5,199 nucleotides of DNA from assembly GCA_031373255.1 (NCBI GenBank), contig JANMMJ010000251.1:1-5199 (forward strand), given 5' to 3'. Numbering within the stretch: position 1 is the first letter of the stretch; every line of letters begins with the position of its first letter. The notes beneath the pieces are model-generated. The model searched no databases, was not told the origin of the DNA, and saw nothing but the letters and a program-made list of their open reading frames with translations. This document shows positions 1 through 5,199 of the stretch, one piece after another. Made by a program: the position numbers and the translations under genes. The stretch is from JANMMJ01 sp031373255. Its GTDB lineage: Bacteria; Pseudomonadota; Alphaproteobacteria; Rhizobiales; Aestuariivirgaceae.

Positions 1-66
1 TCTTTCGAGCTTGAGAATGATCGCCGCGGCCGTGGCCAGCAGGCCGTGAATATCGAGGCGGCCTGA
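1..66 (+). CDS. Cold-shock-like protein, C-terminal fragment
   Basis: Frame 1 is open from the window edge to a TGA at 64-66 and gives 21 residues beginning SFELENDRRG and ending VNIEAA. This resembles the last beta-strand of alphaproteobacterial CspA-type cold-shock domains, where a pattern like (L/V)SFE(L/V)xxDRR-G-xxAVNL is usual. Such proteins bind single-stranded RNA and DNA through an OB fold in the cytoplasm and act as RNA chaperones. The RNP1 and RNP2 motifs would lie upstream, outside the window, so the assignment rests on the tail alone. A hairpin terminator follows 30 bases after the stop, which fits the end of a short, strongly expressed gene. It is not possible to say whether this is a one-domain or two-domain Csp. 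Confidence 0.68.
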   Translation, partial: SFELENDRRGRGQQAVNIEAA

Positions 67-96
67 TCCTTTACCAGATCTGATCTGCAAGCGTGT

Positions 97-131
97 GCCG
101 TCCAATTCAGTTGGGCGGCATTGTTGTATTT
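97..131 (+). terminator. Rho-independent terminator after the cold-shock-like gene
   Basis: A 9-bp stem pairs 97-105 (GCCGTCCAA) with 111-119 (TTGGGCGGC), containing one G-U pair and a five-base loop TTCAG. It is followed on the + strand by a T-rich run ATTGTTGTATTT at 120-131. The T tract is on the + side only, so the hairpin most likely ends the cold-shock-like transcript. It lies 14 bases beyond the stop of the opposing hydrolase gene and could also act weakly in that direction, although no U-tract follows it on that side. Confidence 0.6.
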
Positions 132-133
132 GG

Positions 134-769
134 TCAGGTCAGAAACGGATTGGTGCGGCGCTCTTCGCCCACCGTTCCTGGTCCGCCGTGGCCGGGCAGG
201 AATGTCACATCATCCCCAAGGGGAAATATCTTCGTCCGGATGGAATTGAGCAGCTGTTCATGGTCACCGCGCGGGAAGTCCGTGCGGCCGATCGAACCCT
301 GAAAAAGTACATCGCCCATCAGGCAGAACTTATGCTCAGCGTCGTGAAACACGACTGATCCTGGAGTGTGTCCAGGACATTCGAGAACCGAAAACACCAG
401 TCCACCAACATTCACCTGGTCACCTTCTTCAAGCCAGCGATCAGGCGTCACAGGCCGCGCGTTCATTCCATATTGCGCGCCGGACTCAGTCAGCCTTTCC
501 AGCAGGAAAGCATCCTCGCGATGCGGTCCTTCAATTTGCACACCAAGTTTCTCGGCAAGTTCTGCAGCAGCACCAGCGTGGTCGATGTGTCCATGGGTGA
601 GGAGAATCTTTTCCGGCGTCATGCCCGTTTGCGAAATGGCCTGAAGGATTTTGTCGGCATCTCCTCCCGGATCGACAACCGCGCCAGACATGATCTCGTC
701 GTCCCACACCAGGGAACAATTCTGCTGGAAGGGTGTAACCGGTACAATAATGATTTTTAGCTTAGGCAT
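134..769 (-). CDS. gloC: MBL-fold hydrolase, type II glyoxalase of the YcbL/GloC group
   Basis: The product is a cytoplasmic 211-residue metallo-beta-lactamase-fold enzyme. Family members hydrolyse S-D-lactoylglutathione to D-lactate and glutathione, the second step of methylglyoxal detoxification. The zinc ligands are all visible: the THGHIDH motif (His59, His61, Asp63, His64), His134 in CPGHTPG, Asp153 in MGDVLF and His194 in LPGHGG. The segments IIIVPVTPFQQNCSLVWD near the start, RTDFPRGDHEQLL and the end GEERRTNPFL match E. coli YcbL (GloC) from memory. The single-domain length also fits that group, which lacks the extra helical domain of classical GloB. The reading frame is open up to 877, but the ATG at 769 is preferred because the family begins right there and the longer version would run into the divergent transporter gene. 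The Shine-Dalgarno is poor (GGAAG about 15 bases upstream). The true substrate in this organism is inferred from the family. Confidence 0.9.
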   Translation of the reverse strand: MPKLKIIIVPVTPFQQNCSLVWDDEIMSGAVVDPGGDADKILQAISQTGMTPEKILLTHGHIDHAGAAAELAEKLGVQIEGPHREDAFLLERLTESGAQYGMNARPVTPDRWLEEGDQVNVGGLVFSVLECPGHTPGSVVFHDAEHKFCLMGDVLFQGSIGRTDFPRGDHEQLLNSIRTKIFPLGDDVTFLPGHGGPGTVGEERRTNPFLT

Positions 770-866
770 GATTGGGCTGCATAGCTTCCGCCCGAGCCTC
801 ATGCAACCCGTATGCTTGCTGGACGAACGGTGAAACGCTAAACCTCGGTTCAATAAGTCCAAAATC
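770..866. promoter_or_regulatory. Divergent intergenic region with presumed back-to-back promoters
   Basis: This 97-base gap lies between the starts of the hydrolase (left, - strand) and the transporter operon (right, + strand), so both promoters should lie in it or just inside the genes. The best + strand candidate I see is TTGCTG at 816-821, a 17-base spacer, then TAAACC at 839-844, which matches the -10 consensus only weakly. On the - strand, TTGCAT and TATGCA are 17 bases apart, but the second lies almost on the start codon and is weak too. No convincing operator palindrome is visible; a short AACC-TC-GGTT repeat at 841-850 is too small to interpret. Confidence 0.35.
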
Positions 867-2036
867 ATGACCAACACCAGGGCGCCCTCGGGCCGCTATG
901 GCAATCTCGTTGCTGCAATTGCGACAATCGCCTGCTGCGACATCGCCATGGGGCTGACATTTCAGCTGCTGCCGCTCCTTATGGAGCAGCGGCAAATTCC
1001 CGCGTGGGTCATGGGGCTCAATGCGGCGATGTCGCCTCTGGGCATCTTGCTTGCCGGCCCTCTGCTTCCGAGGGTTGTTTCTCGCGTTGGGTCAAAGCGC
1101 ATAGTTTACGTGGTCATCGCGGCGATTGTTCTGTGCCTAGCACTGTTCAAGCTTAGTCCCAGCCTGTGGTCCTGGTTCCTGATCCGCTTTGCCTTCGGCA
1201 TCGCTGCCGGAACATTGTTTTCAGTTAGCGAAGCGTGGGTTCTGACCTTTGCCGATAGCGGCAATCGCGGCCGCGTCATGGGACTTTACACGACCGTGCT
1301 GTCGGTCACTTTTGCGATTGGCCCCGCGATCATTCCATTGACCGGCATTGACGGCTGGACCCCGTGGCTCATTGGAATGATTTGCGTGACCCTGAGCGCC
1401 GCGCCATTGGCCTTCGTCACGGTAAGCGAAGACCTGTTCAAGGACAAGGATGGCGGCAGTTTCTTCCGTTTCATTGCCAGGGCGCCACTCCTCTTGTTCG
1501 CTGTTGCGACTGTTACAATATTTGACAGTATTCTCCTGTCCTTCTTTCCGATCTTCGGTTTGCGCTCCGGACTCACACTGCAGACCGTAAGCTGGGTGCT
1601 CGCCGCCGGCATCATTGGCAACGTTTTAATGCAGTATCCAATCGGGATTCTTGCCGACCAATGGTCCCGCATGGGTGTGATTGTAGCGTCCGCAGTCGCC
1701 ACAGTGATCTTGTCCGTCGCGATGATATGGGCCGTTGAAAGCTGGCTGATCTGGCCCGTCGTTATCGTCGTCGGTTCGACGGCCTTTGCCATCTACACGG
1801 TGACTCTCACAATTCTTGGCGACCATTTCGATGGACCGGACCTGATCGCAGGCTCTGCCGCATTTGGCGTGATGTGGGGCGTTGGTGGCCTCATCGGACC
1901 TCCCATAGCGGGCATTGCCGTCGATGCGTTCGGCCTTTCTGCGATACCTCTCTCCCTGGCCGCCTCCTACGTTGTCCTTCTGGTCGGACTCTTTCTAAAT
2001 GGCGGCAGGCTGATCCGCGGTGTCAGTCATGCATAG
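867..2036 (+). CDS. MFS transporter, YcaD-like, first of a tandem pair
   Basis: This encodes a 389-residue inner-membrane permease of the major facilitator superfamily with about 12 hydrophobic segments: six before a polar central loop at roughly residues 187-203 and six after. Features recalling the YcaD-like subgroup are SEAW at 121-124 in the fourth helix, NRGRVMGLY at 133-141, and a motif-A-like loop YPIGILADQWSR at 257-268. Acidic residues Glu122 and Asp220 fall in predicted helices and could take part in proton coupling (inference). The substrate is unknown; relatives are generally annotated as exporters. The start at 867 is the first ATG that gives a full N-terminus, but no clear Shine-Dalgarno precedes it. 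The stop overlaps the start of the next gene, a paralogue that aligns over nearly its whole length, so the two arose by duplication and are probably co-translated. Confidence 0.9.
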   Translation: MTNTRAPSGRYGNLVAAIATIACCDIAMGLTFQLLPLLMEQRQIPAWVMGLNAAMSPLGILLAGPLLPRVVSRVGSKRIVYVVIAAIVLCLALFKLSPSLWSWFLIRFAFGIAAGTLFSVSEAWVLTFADSGNRGRVMGLYTTVLSVTFAIGPAIIPLTGIDGWTPWLIGMICVTLSAAPLAFVTVSEDLFKDKDGGSFFRFIARAPLLLFAVATVTIFDSILLSFFPIFGLRSGLTLQTVSWVLAAGIIGNVLMQYPIGILADQWSRMGVIVASAVATVILSVAMIWAVESWLIWPVVIVVGSTAFAIYTVTLTILGDHFDGPDLIAGSAAFGVMWGVGGLIGPPIAGIAVDAFGLSAIPLSLAASYVVLLVGLFLNGGRLIRGVSHA

Positions 2037-3171
2037 GCAGCGTCTGACAAACTTGATGGCGGCTATCGCGGCGATCTGCGTTTTCGGTTTCGCCCTTGGC
2101 CTGATGTTTCCGCTCCTCTCGCTGCTTATGGAACGGGAAAAAATCTCTCCCGCAATGATCGGGCTGAACACTGCCATGCAGCCGGCGGGAATTCTTGTCG
2201 CCGGCCTGATTGTGCCCCGCTTCATCCGCAGGTTCGGCGCGAGGGATACCGTGCTTGCCGGAGCGTACAGCGCGGCGGTGATCATTCTTGCCTACCCGTT
2301 CTTTCCGATTTTCTGGTGGTGGTTTTTCCTGCGTTTCATCCATGGCTTCTCGGTGTCCATTCTCTTCACCGTAAGCGAGGCCTGGATCATCCAGCTTGCG
2401 GAGGGAAAATACCGCTCGCGCATATTGGCGCTCTATTCCAGCGTCATGGCCTTGAGCTTCGGTGGCGGTCCCGCCCTGCTCACCTACACCGGAATTGATG
2501 GCGTTTTACCATTTGCCATTGGCGCCCTGGTGCTTGCCGCTGCCACGCTACCCATATTTCTCATGCGTGAACTGGACAACGGCGATGAAGATTCGCATGG
2601 GGCAGTTTCGACCTTTTCCTTTGCGCCCCGAGCACCGGTGCTGCTCGTGGCCATTGCCGCCTTCGGCATTATCGACGCGGCCAACCTGAGCTTCCTGCCC
2701 GTCTGGGGGGTCAAGCAGGCCATGACGCAGGAACTGGCTTCACTGGCACTGACCGCTTTCATTGTCGGCAATACCGTTTTGCAGTTCCCCATTGGCTGGC
2801 TCGCCGATCACGCTCCAAAACGCCCGGTGATGATCGGCTGCGCGATCTCAACTGCCATCGCCAGCGCCCTGCTCCCAGCGTCGTTTGGCACGCCGTTCAT
2901 GTGGATCCTGCTTCTCATAGCAGGGGCCAGCTCCGCAGGCATTTACACCGTGGGGCTCGCGGAACTGGGCGACAGGTTCAAGGGGCACGATCTGATGACG
3001 GGATCCGCCGCCTTCGGCGCCATGTGGGGTATAGGCGCGTTGGTCGGAGCTCTCCTCACAGGCTGGGCCATGGACACCTATGGCCCCAACGGATTGCCCT
3101 ACTCCATGGCGTGCATTTTCGCCGTTCTGATCGTTATGATGGTGTGGCGGGAAATACGTGGGCGCATATGA
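2029..3171 (+). CDS. MFS transporter, YcaD-like, second of a tandem pair
   Basis: This encodes a 380-residue inner-membrane MFS permease with about 12 predicted helices, paralogous to the gene just upstream. Shared landmarks, in order, are NLMAAIAAI near the start, SEAW at 116-119, YRSRILALY at 128-136, a polar central loop around 181-197, an in-helix Asp216, FPIGWLADHAPKRP at 253-266, IYTVGLAELGDRF, and GSAAFGAMWGIG near helix 11. The ATG at 2029 overlaps the previous stop codon by 8 bases. A GTG three codons earlier (2020) gives a 383-residue version with a 17-base overlap; neither start has a strong Shine-Dalgarno, so the choice is open. At its other end the TGA overlaps the ATG of the next gene. 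Its substrate cannot be told from sequence. Divergence from the paralogue is considerable, so the duplication is old, and the two may have different substrates or form a pair. Confidence 0.9.
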   Translation: MHRQRLTNLMAAIAAICVFGFALGLMFPLLSLLMEREKISPAMIGLNTAMQPAGILVAGLIVPRFIRRFGARDTVLAGAYSAAVIILAYPFFPIFWWWFFLRFIHGFSVSILFTVSEAWIIQLAEGKYRSRILALYSSVMALSFGGGPALLTYTGIDGVLPFAIGALVLAAATLPIFLMRELDNGDEDSHGAVSTFSFAPRAPVLLVAIAAFGIIDAANLSFLPVWGVKQAMTQELASLALTAFIVGNTVLQFPIGWLADHAPKRPVMIGCAISTAIASALLPASFGTPFMWILLLIAGASSAGIYTVGLAELGDRFKGHDLMTGSAAFGAMWGIGALVGALLTGWAMDTYGPNGLPYSMACIFAVLIVMMVWREIRGRI

Positions 3172-4130
3172 AAACGCCGAGTTACGCCATCGGCGTTTTG
3201 CTGGTTGCATCCGCCGCCTTGTGCTGGAGTCTCGGCGGCGCGCTCGTTCGCCTGACCGAGGGGGTCGATTCCTGGCAGATCATTCTCTATCGCTCGATCA
3301 CGGTTCTGATTTGCATGGCGGTATTGATTGTTCATGCTCATGGCAGGCGCACCTTTGCGGCAATCCGCCTGGCTGGCGTCAATGCGGCAATCGCCGGCAT
3401 GGCAGTCGCTGTCGCAGGCCTGACATTCATCATTGCCCTGTTTTACACGACAGTGGCGCAGGCAATTTTCATGGTAGGCGTAACGCCCTTTCTTTCAGCC
3501 ATGCTGGGACTATGGATTCTGCGCGAGCGTGTCCCGTCCATAACCTGGATTGCCATGCTGATCGCCATTTTGGGAATGGCGATCATCCTCTATGGCAACG
3601 GCACCGGCGAAGGTTCGCTGATGGGAACAATCCTCGCGATATATTCGGCCTTCGCATTCTCCTGCTACGCGGTGCTTCTGCGCTGGGGCCAGAAAACTGA
3701 AATGTCGGTCGCCCTGATCTGGAACGCGATATTTCTCATCGCCGCCGCGTTGCTGGTACTCCTGCTGCCGACAGGAATCCGCCAGGATCACGGCATTGCC
3801 GAATTGAACATCGGACCGGTCAATACGCTGATCTGCTTGGTGATGGGCGCCGTGCAACTGACCCTTGGGCTGATGCTGTTTACCTGGGGATCGAGAAGTG
3901 TCCCGGCGGCACAGCTCAGTCTCATCGCACTTGTGGAACCGGTTTTTTCGCCACTCTGGGCATGGCTGGTCGCAAATGAGTTGCCGCCGCTCCTGACATT
4001 TGTGGGTGGCGCTGTCATTCTTGGCGCCATCGTGCTGCAAACGGCCGCCAGCGCGAGGGGCCGGGCTTCACGCGACCCGTCGCAATCCCGATTGGCGCCT
4101 GAGATTCTGGTAGATCCTCCTGCTCAATAA
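3168..4130 (+). CDS. EamA (DMT) family transporter
   Basis: This encodes a 320-residue inner-membrane protein of the drug/metabolite transporter superfamily with ten predicted helices formed by two EamA repeats, roughly residues 8-142 and 150-292. Typical signs are the N-terminal LLVASAALCWSLGG, the end of repeat one (LRERVPSITWIAML...GMAIILYG), and the matching end of repeat two (VEPVFSPLWAWL, then NELPPLLTFVGGAVILGA). Family members export amino acids, purines or other metabolites; no substrate is indicated here. The chosen ATG sits in an ATGA overlap with the stop of the MFS gene upstream, a classical coupling arrangement. The frame is open for 89 more codons upstream, but that stretch is antiparalogous shadow of the MFS gene and does not look membrane-like. 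The last 28 or so residues, after the final helix, are polar, longer than usual for the family, and largely encoded in an overlap with the opposing gene. Confidence 0.92.
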   Translation: MKTPSYAIGVLLVASAALCWSLGGALVRLTEGVDSWQIILYRSITVLICMAVLIVHAHGRRTFAAIRLAGVNAAIAGMAVAVAGLTFIIALFYTTVAQAIFMVGVTPFLSAMLGLWILRERVPSITWIAMLIAILGMAIILYGNGTGEGSLMGTILAIYSAFAFSCYAVLLRWGQKTEMSVALIWNAIFLIAAALLVLLLPTGIRQDHGIAELNIGPVNTLICLVMGAVQLTLGLMLFTWGSRSVPAAQLSLIALVEPVFSPLWAWLVANELPPLLTFVGGAVILGAIVLQTAASARGRASRDPSQSRLAPEILVDPPAQ

Positions 4131-4799
4131 ACCCATAGCCGGCAGGATCGGATAGGCTTGCTCGGCAACCCTGCGATAGGCTCCGGGCCCAAGCGCCGCC
4201 TCCAGCGAAGCCACATAGCCGGGGAGCGATTCCCATGAAGCCACAGACTGCGGCGTGAATTCTGCGTGGAATTGCAGGCCAATGGCGTGATCACAGATAG
4301 CCATGGCCTGGATCGCTGTGAGCTGTGACGATGCCAGAACGTCTGCGCCTTCTGGCGCTTCCTGAACTTCGGCATGATGCCATTGCATCACAGTCTGTTC
4401 TCCGGCCAGCCCGTCAAAAAGCGGATGCCGCGCGCCATCGCCATTGATGCTGATCTTGTGAACCCCCACTTCGCTCTCGCGTGCCATTCCCACTTTGCCG
4501 CCCAATGCATCAGCCAGAAGCTGATGACCAAGGCAAACCCCCACATAAGGCTTTGCATGGACTGTCACCCATTCGCGGATGGCCTCCTTTTCGGCCGCCA
4601 GCCACGGATATTTGTCGGTCTCCCAGACGTCTTGCGCTCCCCCTAGGACAAACAGAAAATCAAAGTCTCTGAGGGATGGAATGGGCTGACCCTCCCACAG
4701 CCGTACGGCTTGCGGCACGAGGCCATCCTCCGCGAAGAAATCCGCGAACCTCCCAACAGTATCATGATCCATATGCTGGAAAACCAGAGCCCGCTTCAT
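4068..4799 (-). CDS. Class I glutamine amidotransferase-like protein (GMP synthase N-domain type)
   Basis: This encodes a 243-residue cytoplasmic protein with the class I (triad) glutamine amidotransferase fold. The oxyanion glycine segment is FVLGGAQDV (around 50-58), the nucleophile Cys89 lies in GVCLGHQLL, and the other two triad members are His178 and Glu180 in LQFHAEFT. All three catalytic residues are intact, so glutamine amide hydrolysis or a related gamma-glutamyl hydrolase activity is plausible. It has no synthetase domain and no synthetase gene beside it, so the ammonia acceptor, if any, is unknown. The ATG at 4799 is supported by an AGAGG sequence ten bases upstream. It lies 21 bases after the small exported protein gene on the same strand and probably shares its transcript. 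Its 3' end overlaps the EamA gene by 63 bases tail to tail; the segment RRIYQNLRR near its end is typical of relatives, so its length looks normal. Confidence 0.9.
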   Translation of the reverse strand: MKRALVFQHMDHDTVGRFADFFAEDGLVPQAVRLWEGQPIPSLRDFDFLFVLGGAQDVWETDKYPWLAAEKEAIREWVTVHAKPYVGVCLGHQLLADALGGKVGMARESEVGVHKISINGDGARHPLFDGLAGEQTVMQWHHAEVQEAPEGADVLASSQLTAIQAMAICDHAIGLQFHAEFTPQSVASWESLPGYVASLEAALGPGAYRRVAEQAYPILPAMGLLSRRIYQNLRRQSGLRRVA

Positions 4800-4809
4800 T
4801 GTTCGCCAA

Positions 4810-4814
4810 CCTCT
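4810..4814 (-). promoter_or_regulatory. Ribosome binding site of the amidotransferase gene
   Basis: Read on the - strand this is AGAGG, placed ten bases before the ATG at 4799 and inside the 20-odd-base gap after the stop of the upstream small gene. It is the clearest Shine-Dalgarno in the window and fixes the amidotransferase start over the in-frame Met at codon 10. Confidence 0.6.
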
Positions 4815-4820
4815 ATTGAA

Positions 4821-5132
4821 TTATTCGGGTTGGCCTGACAGGGGACGTGTCGAAAGCAACTGGGCAGTCTGGTTGCTCGGAACGCTCTGATACTCAACCT
4901 CGGGACAATTATTGGCAATGACTTTCCAACTCGAATTGTTTTGGTTCATTTCGCAGCGTGCCAACTGCCCGCGAATACACATGACCTGGCCCTGCTCGTA
5001 GTCGTGCCCGTTCGCGCGGCACTTGCATGAGTGGGCCGCCGCCGAAACCGCCGTTCCAAACAGCGCACCGACTGCAACGAAGGCAATCGGCACAATATGG
5101 TGGATTTTTACCCCATATGCAGGGCTTATCAT
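4821..5132 (-). CDS. Small exported cysteine-containing protein of unknown function
   Basis: The product has 103 residues from the ATG at 5132; a GTG at 5138 would add two. I do not recognise a named family. Residues 13-33 form a hydrophobic segment after a short N-region with one Lys and two His, ending VSAAA, a good signal peptidase I site just before His34. The mature part, about 70 residues, begins HSCKC and has five cysteines at 36, 38, 52, 60 and 76, plus the block LARCEMNQNNSSW and NNCP. The odd cysteine count allows two disulfides and one free thiol, or metal binding by the CxC. No lipobox is present. The last 25 residues are polar and probably disordered. I recall similar short periplasmic proteins with H-C-x-C and NNSSW motifs in rhizobial genomes, but cannot check this. 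No clear Shine-Dalgarno supports either start. It is probably co-transcribed with the amidotransferase gene 21 bases downstream. Confidence 0.75.
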   Translation of the reverse strand: MISPAYGVKIHHIVPIAFVAVGALFGTAVSAAAHSCKCRANGHDYEQGQVMCIRGQLARCEMNQNNSSWKVIANNCPEVEYQSVPSNQTAQLLSTRPLSGQPE

Positions 5133-5146
5133 GGGCACAAAACGGC

Positions 5147-5152
5147 AGGAAG
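5147..5152 (+). promoter_or_regulatory. Candidate ribosome binding site for the gene at the right edge
   Basis: AGGAAG lies 12 bases before the ATG at 5165, and a second purine-rich GAAG lies 8 bases before it. Either could serve as a Shine-Dalgarno. It sits within the 32-base gap between two divergent starts, so the promoter for this gene would have to lie inside the N-terminal coding part of the small exported protein gene. Confidence 0.4.
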
Positions 5153-5164
5153 TGAAGTCACATC

Positions 5165-5199
5165 ATGCTGAAAGTTGAAGGTTTACCGCTTGTGGACCG
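5165..5199 (+). CDS. Start of an unidentified protein, cut by the window edge
   Basis: An ATG at 5165 opens a frame that stays open to the end of the window and gives MLKVEGLPLVD plus part of one more codon. An in-frame TGA at 5153-5155 means this is the first possible ATG, and a purine-rich AGGAAG precedes it. Eleven residues are too few to name a family. The gene would be divergent from the small exported protein gene, with only 32 bases between the starts. Confidence 0.45.
   Translation, partial: MLKVEGLPLVD

Noticed and set aside
841..850. Short inverted repeat AACC-TC-GGTT before the first MFS gene, considered as an operator
   Set aside because: Four-base arms are expected by chance and the flanks do not extend the symmetry.
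770..877. N-terminal extension of the hydrolase frame up to 877 on the - strand
   Set aside because: The extra 36 codons have no family counterpart and overlap the start of the divergent MFS gene. The ATG at 769 matches the usual beginning of YcbL/GloC proteins.
1286..1792. 168-codon open frame on the - strand inside the first MFS gene
   Set aside because: Its composition (many Thr, Ile, Pro and Met without any domain pattern) is what the reverse of a membrane-protein gene yields. The + strand protein is clearly real.
2901..3167. Upstream extension of the EamA frame on the + strand
   Set aside because: It lies wholly inside the MFS gene in another frame and gives an Arg/Gly/His-rich peptide unlike any membrane protein. 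The ATGA overlap start at 3168 gives a complete EamA protein.
3158..3700. 180-codon + strand frame overlapping the EamA gene
   Set aside because: It is a shifted reading of the EamA gene, with Arg, His and Ser-rich content and no membrane segments or motifs.
3510..4040. 176-codon open frame on the - strand inside the EamA gene
   Set aside because: It is a His, Gln and Arg-rich shadow product opposite a well-supported transporter, with no recognisable motif.
1..5199. tRNA, rRNA, CRISPR arrays, insertion sequences and attachment sites
   Set aside because: I saw no cloverleaf-like segment, no regularly spaced repeats, no transposase-like protein and no terminal inverted repeats. Nearly all bases are accounted for by genes.

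Overview
The window looks like a stretch of a moderately GC-rich alphaproteobacterial chromosome, probably of the order Hyphomicrobiales (Rhizobiales). The signs are the coding density, the weak Shine-Dalgarno sequences, the C-terminus of a small cold-shock protein at the left edge, and a small secreted protein of a His-Cys-x-Cys type that I associate, from memory only, with rhizobial relatives. The genus cannot be fixed from this sequence.

Left part (1-866): the last 21 codons of a cold-shock-like protein on the + strand are followed by a good hairpin terminator at 97-131. Facing it on the - strand is a complete metallo-beta-lactamase-fold hydrolase of the YcbL/GloC (type II glyoxalase) group. 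A 97-base gap (770-866) separates this gene from the divergent transporter operon.

Middle (867-4130, + strand): three membrane transporter genes are packed with overlapping ends. Two are neighbouring paralogous 12-helix MFS transporters of the YcaD-like type, evidently an old tandem duplication. The third is a 10-helix EamA/DMT-family transporter whose ATG overlaps the preceding TGA. The overlaps imply one translationally coupled transcript. All three look like exporters or permeases of small molecules, with no visible clue to the substrate.

Right part (4068-5199): on the - strand a small exported cysteine-containing protein of unknown function is followed 21 bases later by a stand-alone class I glutamine amidotransferase-like enzyme with an intact Cys-His-Glu triad. 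The 3' end of the amidotransferase gene overlaps the end of the EamA gene by 63 bases, tail to tail. At the right edge a new + strand gene seems to begin at 5165 and leaves the window.

I found no RNA gene, mobile element, CRISPR array or recognisable defence system. The most unusual points are the coupled paralogous MFS pair, the convergent coding overlap, and the unassigned exported protein paired with the amidotransferase.
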